A DNA stretch of 26,746 bases from SURF-13 sp038924245 (GCA_038924245.1 JBCKVB010000018.1:1-26746); one strand, 5' to 3'; counted from the first letter of the stretch, positions 1 through 6,205 are shown. The notes: generated from the sequence alone by a model not told the origin. Numbers and translations: made by a program.

Positions 1-80
1 AGCGCAGCGGTATCCCCCTTGAGGGTAGGGTGTCAATCAGGATTTTGATTCCCGGATTCCATTCATTCCATCCGGGCTAC
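1..80. repeat. Dispersed palindromic repeat, family C, copy 1 (cut by window edge)
   Basis: The stretch ends at 69-80 with CATCCGGGCTAC, the reverse complement of GTAGCCCGGATG, which opens the second copy at 1939. The inner segment at 41-70 (GATTCCCGGATTCCAT and following bases) recurs almost unchanged at 1978-2002. The left arm lies outside the window. No function is visible; it looks like a REP-type intergenic element. Confidence 0.6.
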
Positions 81-135
81 TGTTGCATTTATACAACATA
101 ACGCCATTGGGGTGTGGTTTTTTTATAAAAAAGTG

Positions 136-165
136 TTGCAATCCCGCTTCCGGCTATGCTATGTT
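136..165 (+). promoter_or_regulatory. Putative promoter of the porin gene
   Basis: A TTGCAA -35-like hexamer (136-141) and a TATGTT -10-like hexamer (160-165) are separated by 18 bp, in an AT-rich patch upstream of the porin. This would give a leader of about 70 nt that ends in a strong ribosome binding site, AAGGAG at 226-231. The call rests on hexamer similarity only. Confidence 0.4.
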
Positions 166-240
166 GCCTGCGTCAACTGACGTTTTGTGACCCTAGAGTA
201 GTTTTGTAGAAATAAATCTAATTTTAAGGAGACTAAATAA

Positions 241-1278
241 ATGAATAAGAAACTTCTTGCAGTCGCCATTGCAAGCGCCCTGGCGACCCCGTTCGCCCTG
301 GCAGACGAAGGCAATGTCACCATCAGCGGCAACTTGGTTGGCGCCATTAGCTCGTTTTCAATAGAAGGTATCGACGGGGGCGTCCCCGTCGACACAACTA
401 CCGCCAATGTCGCCCCCGGCGGTTCGGATCTGTCCATTTCCGGCTGGGAGTCGCTGGGCAATGGCCTGAAGGCCGTGTTCGTGCTGAAGAGCTGGGTCAA
501 TGTCACGGGTAACTTTGACCAAGGAGACTCCCAGCCGATAGATGGTGCTGGTCTTGCTACTACCGGTGGTCCCGGTGCCCTGCTGTTTGGCCGCAACAAG
601 GACGCCTACCTCGGTCTGTCCGGCGACTTCGGCACTGTGGCCCTCGGCGCCCATGGCCAGCCTTACAAGACCGCGACCGGCGGCCTGGAACTGTTCGGCG
701 ACAGCATCGGCGATGCCCGTGGCGGTGTCACCAACGCCCAGGGTGCTTTCCACTCGGGCATCGGCGATGCCGTGATGTGGTTCCTGCCCAACATGAACGG
801 CATCAGCGGCCATCTGCAGGTGGGCGCGGAAAACAACGTGGACAATGACCCGAACGCCTGGGGCGCGCAGCTTAATTACAGCAACGGGCCGTTTTACGGG
901 ACTTTCGCGTATGCTGATAACGATCAGCCGCTCGCGCTTGGTGTTCAGGGCAGCAAGATTGGCGTCGGTATCAGCTTCGGTGCCACCAAAATCAGCGGCA
1001 TCGTTGAAAACATAGACGGCGGGGCTGCCGATGGCGATAGCTATACTCTAGGCTTGGCGCATACATTCGGTGCCAACACCGCGAAGATCCAATATGCCAG
1101 TGCCGACTATGCCGGCACCTCCAACAATGCTCACCTCTGGGCGGTCGGTCTGGATCATAGCTTGTCCAAGCGCACCAAGCTGTTTGCACTGTACGCCAGT
1201 GGTGAAGAAACCGATATTGGTGGTGGTACTGATCTCGAGACTAGCGGCGTCCAACTCGGCATGGCACATAGCTTCTAA
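241..1278 (+). CDS. Gram-negative general porin, outer-membrane beta-barrel
   Basis: This encodes a 345-residue outer-membrane porin, expected to form a trimeric channel for small hydrophilic solutes. It opens with a classical Sec signal peptide (MNKKLLAVAIASALATPFALA, cleavage before DEG). The rest alternates polar and hydrophobic residues with many Gly and aromatic positions, and it ends in Phe (MAHSF), the usual C-terminal signature for barrel assembly by the BAM complex. Length and layout fit the Gram-negative porin family. The ATG start has AAGGAG nine bases upstream. The gene is monocistronic, with its own promoter-like sequence and a strong terminator. Substrate preference cannot be read from the sequence. 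Confidence 0.88.
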   Translation: MNKKLLAVAIASALATPFALADEGNVTISGNLVGAISSFSIEGIDGGVPVDTTTANVAPGGSDLSISGWESLGNGLKAVFVLKSWVNVTGNFDQGDSQPIDGAGLATTGGPGALLFGRNKDAYLGLSGDFGTVALGAHGQPYKTATGGLELFGDSIGDARGGVTNAQGAFHSGIGDAVMWFLPNMNGISGHLQVGAENNVDNDPNAWGAQLNYSNGPFYGTFAYADNDQPLALGVQGSKIGVGISFGATKISGIVENIDGGAADGDSYTLGLAHTFGANTAKIQYASADYAGTSNNAHLWAVGLDHSLSKRTKLFALYASGEETDIGGGTDLETSGVQLGMAHSF

Positions 1279-1298
1279 TAATAAAAACAAGTCGTTTA

Positions 1299-1325
1299 AA
1301 CGGGCGCCTCGGCGCCCGTTTTTTT
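1299..1325 (+). terminator. Rho-independent terminator of the porin gene
   Basis: A perfect 10-bp stem (AACGGGCGCC / GGCGCCCGTT) with a two-base TC loop runs into a run of T residues at 1319-1325. It begins 20 bases after the porin stop codon. Confidence 0.88.
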
Positions 1326-1348
1326 ATCCGCGTTTTGTGTGTAGCCAT

Positions 1349-1424
1349 GTAGGTCGGTTCAAGCCGAAGGCGGAACCGAAAAACCAGGCTAAACGTCGGA
1401 TCCGCTGCGCTTGATCCGACCTAC
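1349..1424. repeat. Dispersed two-hairpin repeat, family B, copy 1 (complete)
   Basis: The element starts GTAGGTCGG and ends CCGACCTAC, a perfect 9-bp terminal inverted repeat. It contains two inner hairpins: TCGGTTC/GAACCGA, and GTCGGAT/ATCCGAC. Partial or related copies lie at 2704, 3398 and 5168. It looks like a REP/BIME-type element placed between genes. Transcripts would fold into two stem-loops, so an effect on mRNA ends is possible but not shown. Confidence 0.75.
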
Positions 1425-1484
1425 GCACTACCCCGCCCCCTGTGCTAGGATAGTTCATTGAACCAACTCGAGAGCGCCTCAAAA

Positions 1485-1730
1485 ATGATTTATTCGATTG
1501 TTTATGAGCAGATTGACGATGCCTCCCTTCCCCCCGGCTATTACTACGCGCATATCCCGGCCCTGGATTTAACGACCCACGGTAAAGGTATCGAGGGAGC
1601 CAAAGCCGCCGCTCTGGATTTACTGCAATTGTGGATTGAAGAAAAGCGCGCCCACGGCGAGGCCATCCCGGTGGAAAAAGAAGTGTTCTTTTCCCAAATA
1701 GAACTTGGTAATGCCGTTCACGGCACGTGA
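1485..1730 (+). CDS. hicB: HicB-family antitoxin (first HicBA module)
   Basis: An 81-residue HicB-type antitoxin, expected to bind and block the downstream HicA ribonuclease and probably to repress its own operon. The N-terminal segment (IYSIVYEQ…PPGYYYAHIPALDLTTHGKGIEGA) has the HicB layout of a short beta strand followed by the conserved turn and helix. No clear DNA-binding tail is seen, so autoregulation is uncertain. ATG 1485 was chosen over an in-frame TTG at 1458 because the protein then begins at the usual HicB first strand. The gene comes before its toxin, the reverse of the classical hicAB order, and overlaps it by 20 bp. Confidence 0.75.
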   Translation: MIYSIVYEQIDDASLPPGYYYAHIPALDLTTHGKGIEGAKAAALDLLQLWIEEKRAHGEAIPVEKEVFFSQIELGNAVHGT

Positions 1731-1917
1731 GGTTAGCGCAAAGCTGATACGCGCCGGATTTGAAGTAAAGCGGCAATCCGGCTCCCACAAGATTCTACGT
1801 CATCCTGACGGCAGACAAACCTACGTGGCTATGCATCCCGGTGATATGCCTCAAGGAACATTCCGCAAAATCCTGAAACAGGCAGGCCTGACACTGGATG
1901 AATTTAAACGGTTGTAA
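1711..1917 (+). CDS. hicA: HicA-family mRNA interferase toxin (first HicBA module)
   Basis: A 68-residue HicA toxin, a small double-stranded-RNA-binding-fold ribonuclease that cleaves mRNA. The sequence shows the family core: helix VSAKLIRAGFEVKRQ, then GSHKILRHPDGR carrying the catalytic histidine (H of GSH), then VAMHPGDMPQGTFRKILKQ and the terminal helix LTLDEFKRL. ATG 1711 is used; a TTG two codons earlier is the alternative. The overlap with hicB indicates coupled translation. All expected motifs are present, so this module looks intact. Confidence 0.82.
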   Translation: MPFTAREVSAKLIRAGFEVKRQSGSHKILRHPDGRQTYVAMHPGDMPQGTFRKILKQAGLTLDEFKRL

Positions 1918-1938
1918 CTAAGCGTGGAGTGAGTAGTT

Positions 1939-2012
1939 GTAGCCCGGATGCAGCGCAGTGGTGTCCGGGGGCCTTTTGATTCCCGGATTCCATTTCATTC
2001 CACCCGGTCTGC
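1939..2012. repeat. Dispersed palindromic repeat, family C, copy 2
   Basis: It begins GTAGCCCGGATG (1939-1950) and shares the inner GATTCCCGGATTCCAT segment with positions 48-63. Its right end, CACCCGGTCTGC, is a degenerate form of the right arm seen intact at 69-80. It fills the space between the convergent hicA and mazF genes. Confidence 0.6.
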
Positions 2013-2015
2013 TTG

Positions 2016-2366
2016 CTAAACCGGCAGAAGACCTAATACTTCCTTTAAGGCCTCATCCACCCGGCTCATGAATTCCGCTGAGCACTGCAACAGGGGGCCT
2101 TGGATCAGCCGTTTGTTGTCGATGGCGCGCGTTTGATCGAACAAGAGGTCGGAATCTTTATCCAGTCCGGCTTGGGTAGTGATGCGCAGACGCAGGGGTT
2201 CGGCGGCGTCGATCAGGCGACCGGTCAGGGGAACAATCAGGGTAGACGGATGTTCAGCGTCCAGCAGCGCCTGGCTTTGCACAATCAATACCGGGCGGAT
2301 TTTGCCTGGCTCCGCGCCACGCCCGGGATTTAGATTGGCAAGCCAGACACTCCCGCGCTTACGCAT
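2016..2366 (-). CDS. mazF: MazF/PemK-family endoribonuclease toxin
   Basis: A 116-residue toxin of the MazF/PemK superfamily, sequence-specific ribonucleases with an SH3-like barrel. The N-terminus (MRKRGSVWLANLNPGRGAEPGK followed by RPVLIVQ) is the family signature, with the GSVWLANL strand and the G-x-E-PGK-x-RPVL loop. Later segments STLIVPLT and FDQTRAIDNKRL match the central strand and the catalytic-side loop. An upstream extension of the frame is possible, but the family start is the ATG at 2366. That start overlaps the antitoxin stop region by 8 bp, the usual coupling in such pairs. The module reads leftwards and converges on hicA. Confidence 0.85.
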   Translation of the reverse strand: MRKRGSVWLANLNPGRGAEPGKIRPVLIVQSQALLDAEHPSTLIVPLTGRLIDAAEPLRLRITTQAGLDKDSDLLFDQTRAIDNKRLIQGPLLQCSAEFMSRVDEALKEVLGLLPV

Positions 2367-2595
2367 CGGGGCACTCTTCGATGGCATCGAACTCGGCGTT
2401 AATGCGCACGCTCTCCTCACGCACGCGCCGAGAAGCTTCCATCATCCGGCTCCGGCGCTGCCGGGCAGTCACTTCAGCGTTCAAGGATTCAATGGCGTGA
2501 CGAATATACTCGGCGCGCGGGATACGCATCTCCTGGGCGCGCTTGTCCGCCTCTTTCAGGAGGACGTCCGGCAAACGAATAGAAACTGTAGTCAT
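2359..2595 (-). CDS. Ribbon-helix-helix antitoxin of the MazF-type toxin
   Basis: A 78-residue antitoxin with an N-terminal CopG-like ribbon-helix-helix (TTVSIRLPDVLLKEADKRAQ, then RAEYIRHAIESL), which dimerises and binds operator DNA. The basic and acidic C-terminal tail (residues about 45-78) would wrap the toxin. ATG 2595 was chosen over TTG 2619 because the protein then begins at the RHH beta strand, and because the likely transcription start is near 2618, which leaves no room for an upstream start. It precedes and slightly overlaps the mazF-type gene. The antitoxin fold pairs with several toxin families, so I leave the symbol blank. Confidence 0.78.
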   Translation of the reverse strand: MTTVSIRLPDVLLKEADKRAQEMRIPRAEYIRHAIESLNAEVTARQRRSRMMEASRRVREESVRINAEFDAIEECPDA

Positions 2596-2624
2596 ATGTG
2601 GAGTCCAGTTTGTGTTCAAAAATA

Positions 2625-2653
2625 AGTATATAAAAAGTATTACGATATTGCAA
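2625..2653 (-). promoter_or_regulatory. Promoter and possible operator of the mazEF-like module
   Basis: On the minus strand TTGCAA (2653-2648) and TATACT (2630-2625) are separated by exactly 17 bp. This predicts a start near 2618, about 23 nt before the antitoxin ATG. Three direct AAGTAT hexamers (plus-strand 2624, 2635, 2652) overlap the promoter and could be half-sites for the RHH antitoxin. Confidence 0.55.
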
Positions 2654-2703
2654 GTATGGATAATGACCCCTGGTTCGCGTCATGGCTGCATGCCCTGTTT
2701 CTT

Positions 2704-2742
2704 GTAGGTCGGTTCAAGCCGAAGGCGGAACCGGCAAACCAG
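2704..2742. repeat. Dispersed hairpin repeat, family B, copy 2 (left half)
   Basis: It shares GTAGGTCGGTTCAAGCCG and the following GAAGGCGGAACC with the copy at 1349, including the CGGTTC/GAACCG stem. The right half of the element is not present here. It lies between the divergent mazEF-like and brnTA modules. Confidence 0.65.
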
Positions 2743-2780
2743 GCATCATCGCCGGCCTCCTCAAGGCCAGCACTGGGCAT

Positions 2781-2824
2781 CAGTATCAGCTTGAGCTTAT
2801 TCAGTATCAGCTTGAGCTTATAAT
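2781..2824 (+). promoter_or_regulatory. Tandem 21-bp duplication and -10 element upstream of brnT
   Basis: Two adjacent 21-bp units (2781-2801 and 2802-2822) differ only at the last base. Each holds AGCTTGAGCT, an inverted AGCT pair. The second unit ends in a consensus TATAAT at 2819-2824. No good -35 hexamer lies at 16-18 bp. A start about 7 bp downstream would fall on the brnT ATG, giving a leaderless message. The duplicated units are candidate BrnA operator sites. Confidence 0.5.
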
Positions 2825-2830
2825 GATGTC

Positions 2831-3100
2831 ATGCGATTTGAATGGGGTGGGGTCAAGGCGCGGCGGAATCTGAAAAAACATGGCGTTTCCTTCGACGAAG
2901 CGACGACCGTGTTTTTAGACCCCCTCGCCGGAACGATCGCCGACCCGGATCATTCCGTTGGTGAATACCGTTTTCTCACAATTGGCCGGTCCGTGAATGG
3001 CAGACTGTTGGTAGTGGCACACACGAAAGATGACCATGCGACCCGAATTATTAGCGCCAGAGAGGCTGCCCGTCATGAAAGAAAAGATTATGAAGGCTAA
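2831..3100 (+). CDS. brnT: BrnT-family (DUF497) ribonuclease toxin
   Basis: An 89-residue BrnT toxin, a RelE-fold ribonuclease that inhibits translation. The N-terminal FEWGGVKARRNLKKHGVSF is the DUF497 signature (FxWDxxKxxxNxxKHGVSF). GEYRFLTIGRSVNGRLLVVAHT forms the central strands, and the C-terminal RIISAREAARHERKDYE matches the conserved RIISAR…ER..Y motif. One substitution stands out: the usual acidic residue of the WD pair is G here. No Shine-Dalgarno sequence precedes the ATG, which fits the leaderless start suggested by the -10 element at 2819-2824. The gene overlaps its antitoxin in the normal brnT-brnA order. Confidence 0.85.
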   Translation: MRFEWGGVKARRNLKKHGVSFDEATTVFLDPLAGTIADPDHSVGEYRFLTIGRSVNGRLLVVAHTKDDHATRIISAREAARHERKDYEG

Positions 3101-3347
3101 ACGCCGGAAACCCGCCGGCGACGAGATGCGTCCCGAGTATGACTTCTCCCAGGCAGTCCGAGGGAAGTATTACTATCGTGTGATGGCAAGCACCAATGTG
3201 GTTGTCCTGGACCCCGATGTCGCAGCGAGCTTCATGAGTTCACAAGCCGTCAACGAGGCCTTGCGCAACCTGTTGCGCGTGGCGCAAGAAGCTGTTCGCC
3301 CGGCAAAGCGCCCAAGCGGACGCGGCACAAAGCGCCGCGCCGCGTAG
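3075..3347 (+). CDS. brnA: BrnA-type antitoxin
   Basis: A 90-residue antitoxin paired with BrnT. The segment MRPEYDFSQAVRGKYYYRV is the family motif (EYDFSxAxRGKYY). The next part, VVVLDPDVAASFMSSQAVNEALRNLLRVA, reads as the strand and two helices of a ribbon-helix-helix DNA-binding domain, and the tail is lysine- and arginine-rich. ATG 3075 is preferred because AGAGAGG lies nine bases upstream; ATG 3090 is an alternative that loses only five residues. The gene starts 26 bp inside brnT. The tandem 21-bp units before brnT are the obvious place for it to bind and repress the operon. Confidence 0.75.
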   Translation: MKEKIMKAKRRKPAGDEMRPEYDFSQAVRGKYYYRVMASTNVVVLDPDVAASFMSSQAVNEALRNLLRVAQEAVRPAKRPSGRGTKRRAA

Positions 3348-3397
3348 AGAGAGAGATCTGGAAAACCCATCCTTGTGTTTTTAAGCAATGCAGCAAT

Positions 3398-3434
3398 GTA
3401 GGTCGGCTCAAGCCGAAGGCGGAGCCGACAAACC
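3398..3434. repeat. Dispersed hairpin repeat, family B, copy 3 (left half, with compensatory change)
   Basis: It matches the copies at 1349 and 2704, except that the stem reads CGGCTC/GAGCCG where they read CGGTTC/GAACCG. Both sides of the pair changed together, so the hairpin is kept while the sequence drifts. It lies between brnA and the second hicB. Confidence 0.65.
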
Positions 3435-3496
3435 ACTATTGTCCGGGAGTAACCGATTGCGCTATTTTTGACGTGTGTGTTTAAGGTGAATGGATT

Positions 3497-3700
3497 ATGA
3501 CTACTTTTACTTTGGGATACTGGGAAGATGATGGCTGGTTCGTAGGCCGCCTGCACGAGGTGCCGGGCTGCTTTAGCCAGGGGGGAACGCTGAGTGAGCT
3601 GGAAAAAAATATTATCGAAGTCTACAAGCTATTGCAGAACGACGTTGATCTCCCGACGCCTGCCCGGGTAAGGACCAAACCGCTGCAATTGCCCGCGTGA
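3497..3700 (+). CDS. hicB: HicB-family antitoxin (second HicBA module)
   Basis: A 67-residue short HicB-type antitoxin. The sequence FTLGYWEDDGWFVGRLHEVPGCFSQGGTLSELEKNI is the HicB core: two strands, the VPGCxSQG turn, and the helix starting TLxELExNI. It ends soon after the helix, as in minimal HicB proteins without a DNA-binding domain. ATG 3497 is supported by AAGGTGA at 3483-3489. The next recognisable frame, one base after the stop, is a HicA toxin that cannot be read from its own ATG, so this may be an antitoxin left without a working partner. Confidence 0.78.
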   Translation: MTTFTLGYWEDDGWFVGRLHEVPGCFSQGGTLSELEKNIIEVYKLLQNDVDLPTPARVRTKPLQLPA

Positions 3701-3701
3701 A

Positions 3702-3882
3702 ATGACGGGACCTGATCCGTTTACTGATTACTCATCAATGCCGACTGCACCGCCATGGCGGCAACCATGACATCTACATCAACCCCCATAACGGCAGAAA
3801 GGCGCCCGTCCCGCGTCATCAGGAAATCAAAGAAAGCTTGCTTAAGCTCGTCCTCAAACAGCCGGACATCCAAGAAAAGTAG
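3702..3882 (+). pseudogene. hicA: HicA-family toxin with a start-proximal frameshift
   Basis: From 3706 one frame reads RDLIRLLITHQCRLHRH, then GGNHDIYINPHNG, then KAPVPRHQEIKESLLKL, ending VLKQPDIQEK and TAG at 3880-3882. This is the whole HicA fold, with the GGNHDIY motif (catalytic His) and the PRHxEIKE segment. No ATG, GTG or TTG opens this frame after the in-frame TGA at 3703. The natural start, ATG 3702, lies one frame off: it reads MTGPDP and stops at TGA 3768-3770. One extra base, or two missing bases, just after the start codon explains the pattern. Only a frameshift or a non-standard start (CTG 3712, ATC 3715) could make protein. A sequencing error cannot be excluded. Confidence 0.7.
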
Positions 3883-3890
3883 CGCTCCAT

Positions 3891-5132
3891 TTAACCTTCT
3901 ATCATCCCCGCCGCAACGGTGTTGTTGGTGTGCTCGTCGATGACGATGAAGGCGCCGCTGGCGCGGTTGGCGCGGTAGGCGTCGCAGATCACGGGGCGCT
4001 GCAGCTTGATCAGCACGCGGCCGATCTCGTTTATCCGCAGTTCGTCCGCCGGGCCGGTGGCGAGGGTGTTGATGTCCACCTTGTGTTCGATGGCCTGCAC
4101 GAGGGCCTTGGCCGTCTGGGTGGTGTGCTTGATAAGGTACTTGCCGCCGGGGTGCAACGGCTGCTCGCTCATCCAGCACAGGGTGGCATGCAGCTCGCGC
4201 TCGCTGCGGGGCTGGCGATCGGCGCGCACGATCATGTCGCCGCGCGAGATGTCAATATGGTCTTCCAGGGTGAGGGTGACGGACTGCGGTGCGCACGCCT
4301 CGGCGAGGCTGCCGTCGTAGGTGACGATGTCCTGGATGCGCGAGCGGCGGCCCGAGGGCAGTACCACAATCTCGTCGCCCACCCGCACATGGCCGGATTC
4401 TATGCGTCCCATGTAGCCGCGAAAGTCCGGCAGGCCTGAAATCTGCGGACTGCAAACCAGTTGCACCGGAAAGCGGAAGTCGCGCTGGTTGATGTCGTGC
4501 AGGATGGGGGTGGACTCAAGCGCGTCGAGCAGCGGAGCGCCCGTGTACCACGGCATGCGCGTGCTCTTTTCCACCACGTTGTCGCCGTTCAGGGCGGAGA
4601 GGGGAATATAGTGCGCGTCTTTTATGCCCAGCTTCCCGGCAAAGGCGCTGAACTCGGCGCGTATGGTTTGGTAAACATCTTGCGCGTAATCCACCAGGTC
4701 CATCTTGTTCACCGCCACGACGATGTGCGGGATGCCGAGCAGATGGGCGATGTAGGCGTGACGCCGCGACTGGACCAGCACGCCCTTGCGCGCATCTATG
4801 AGCACGATGGCGAGATTGGCGGTGCTGGCGCCGGTGACCATGTTGCGCGTGTATTGCTCGTGGCCGGGGGTGTCGGCGATGATGAACTTGCGCCTGGGCG
4901 TGGCGAAGTAGCGGTAGGCGACGTCAATGGTGATACCCTGCTCACGCTCGGCCTGCAGGCCGTCGGTGAGCAGGGACAAGTCCACCGCGCCGCCGCCGCG
5001 CCGCTCGCTGGTGCGCACGATGGCCTCCAGTTGATCCTCGAAGATGGATTTGGTGTCGTACAGCAGGCGCCCGATGAGCGTGCTCTTGCCGTCGTCCACG
5101 CTGCCGGCGGTGGTGAAGCGGAGTAGGTCCAT
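3891..5132 (-). CDS. cysN: Sulfate adenylyltransferase, GTPase subunit CysN
   Basis: CysN is the GTP-hydrolysing partner of CysD; together they make adenosine 5'-phosphosulfate from sulfate and ATP in the cytoplasm. The 413-residue protein has the translation-factor GTPase domain with G1 GSVDDGKST (10-18), G3 DTPGH (87-91) and G4 NKMD (142-145), then two beta-barrel domains ending at MIEG. It is shorter than the 475-residue E. coli protein and carries no C-terminal APS kinase domain. This fits the neighbouring APS-type reductase, which does not need PAPS. CAGGA precedes the ATG by five bases. It is the last gene of the sir-cysH-cysD-cysN run. The 130-bp gap to cysD, unusually wide for this pair, holds a repeat element. 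Confidence 0.93.
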   Translation of the reverse strand: MDLLRFTTAGSVDDGKSTLIGRLLYDTKSIFEDQLEAIVRTSERRGGGAVDLSLLTDGLQAEREQGITIDVAYRYFATPRRKFIIADTPGHEQYTRNMVTGASTANLAIVLIDARKGVLVQSRRHAYIAHLLGIPHIVVAVNKMDLVDYAQDVYQTIRAEFSAFAGKLGIKDAHYIPLSALNGDNVVEKSTRMPWYTGAPLLDALESTPILHDINQRDFRFPVQLVCSPQISGLPDFRGYMGRIESGHVRVGDEIVVLPSGRRSRIQDIVTYDGSLAEACAPQSVTLTLEDHIDISRGDMIVRADRQPRSERELHATLCWMSEQPLHPGGKYLIKHTTQTAKALVQAIEHKVDINTLATGPADELRINEIGRVLIKLQRPVICDAYRANRASGAFIVIDEHTNNTVAAGMIEG

Positions 5133-5167
5133 TTTAATCCTGTATAGGCTTGCTTAAAATCCAGCAT

Positions 5168-5234
5168 GTAGGTCATGGTGCGCGCAGCGCTCCGTGACAG
5201 AGGGATGGTCAGGCAGCTTCGCAGCCTGACCTAC
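5168..5234. repeat. Dispersed two-hairpin repeat, family B-related, inside the cysD-cysN gap
   Basis: It begins GTAGGTCA and ends TGACCTAC, the terminal inverted repeat of family B with GTCA in place of GTCGG. Two inner stems are visible: GTCATGG/CCGTGAC (one G·U-type pair) and the perfect 8-bp GGTCAGGC/GCCTGACC (5207-5214 with 5224-5231). It fills half of the space between two co-transcribed genes and would fold in the mRNA. Confidence 0.7.
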
Positions 5235-5262
5235 GTCTGCTTTATGCGCGAGGCCTTAAACA

Positions 5263-6198
5263 TCAGAAATACCCCTCGCGCTTGCGCAATTCCATCGAGA
5301 CTTCCGAGGTTCTGTCGTCCATGCGCGTGGCGCCGCGCTCGGTGATGCGCGTCACGGCGGTTTCTTTAATAATTTCTTCGGGTGTCGTGGCGTGGGATTC
5401 CACCGGGCAGGTGCAGCTCATGTCGCCCACGGTGCGAAAGCGTACCATGACATTTTTTACCTGCTCGCCTTCCTTGGGCCGCACCAGATGTGATACCGGC
5501 AGCCAGCCGCCGCGCCACACCAGGTCGCGTTTGTGCGCGTAGTAAATCACCGGCACTTCCAGTTTTTCCCGCGCGATGTATTGCCAGATGTCCATCTCGG
5601 TCCAGTTGCTCAACGGGAACACGCGCATGTGTTCGCCGGGATGGACGCGCGTGTTGTACAGGTCCCATAGTTCGGGGCGCTGGTTTTTCGGGTCCCACTG
5701 GCCGAACTCGTCGCGGAAGGAAAAGATGCGTTCCTTGGCGCGCGCCTTTTCCTCGTCGCGCCGCGCGCCGCCGAAGCAAGCGTCGAAGCCGAACTCCTGG
5801 ATGGCGTCGAGCAGGGTCACGGTCTGCATCACGTTGCGGCTTTCGCCTGCGTGGCGCAGCTTGACGCGCCCCTTGTCTATCGAGTCCTGCACCGAGCGCA
5901 CGATGAGGCGCTCGCCAAGTTCGGCGGCGCGCCGGTCGCGGAACGCGATCACTTCCGGGAAATTGTGCTCGGTGTCTATGTGCATGAGCGGGAACGGAAA
6001 GCGCCCCGGACGAAACGCCTTTTCCGCCAGGCGCAGCATGACGATGGAGTCCTTGCCGCCGGAGAACAGCAGCGCCGGATTTTTGCACTCCGCCGCCACC
6101 TCGCGCATGATGTGAATCGCCTCGCTCTCCAGCACCTGCAGGTGCGTCAGCGCCGCGCCGGGTGCGGCGGCGTTCATGTTTATTGCCGAGGCATTCAT
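5263..6198 (-). CDS. cysD: Sulfate adenylyltransferase, catalytic subunit CysD
   Basis: CysD carries the ATP-sulfurylase active site that forms APS from ATP and sulfate, with CysN supplying GTP energy. The 311-residue protein is near the 302 of E. coli. It has the PP-loop SGGKDS (46-51), the LMHIDTEHNFPEVI segment, and the conserved C-terminal FRTVGDMSCTCPVES stretch and MELRKREGYF end, all diagnostic for CysD. The frame stays open upstream to about 6360, but ATG 6198, seven bases after the cysH stop, gives the family N-terminus; ATG 6177 is a second choice. No clear ribosome binding site precedes either, so translation is probably coupled to cysH. Confidence 0.93.
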   Translation of the reverse strand: MNASAINMNAAAPGAALTHLQVLESEAIHIMREVAAECKNPALLFSGGKDSIVMLRLAEKAFRPGRFPFPLMHIDTEHNFPEVIAFRDRRAAELGERLIVRSVQDSIDKGRVKLRHAGESRNVMQTVTLLDAIQEFGFDACFGGARRDEEKARAKERIFSFRDEFGQWDPKNQRPELWDLYNTRVHPGEHMRVFPLSNWTEMDIWQYIAREKLEVPVIYYAHKRDLVWRGGWLPVSHLVRPKEGEQVKNVMVRFRTVGDMSCTCPVESHATTPEEIIKETAVTRITERGATRMDDRTSEVSMELRKREGYF

Positions 6199-6205
6199 GA
6201 CCGTA

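Noticed and set aside
1..80. Integration attachment site at the left end
   Set aside because: No integrase, tRNA gene or matching direct repeat at an island boundary; the sequence fits a dispersed repeat.
2682..2873. Small open frame running through the repeat and the 21-bp duplication before brnT
   Set aside because: Its peptide is just the translation of repeat sequence (QYQLELI twice) and it overlaps brnT in another frame.
3891..5132. CysN-CysC bifunctional fusion
   Set aside because: The frame ends at residue 413, after the second barrel, with no kinase P-loop afterwards.
1349..5234. CRISPR array
   Set aside because: The family B repeats are palindromic, far apart, partly truncated and not regularly spaced, and no cas gene is near.
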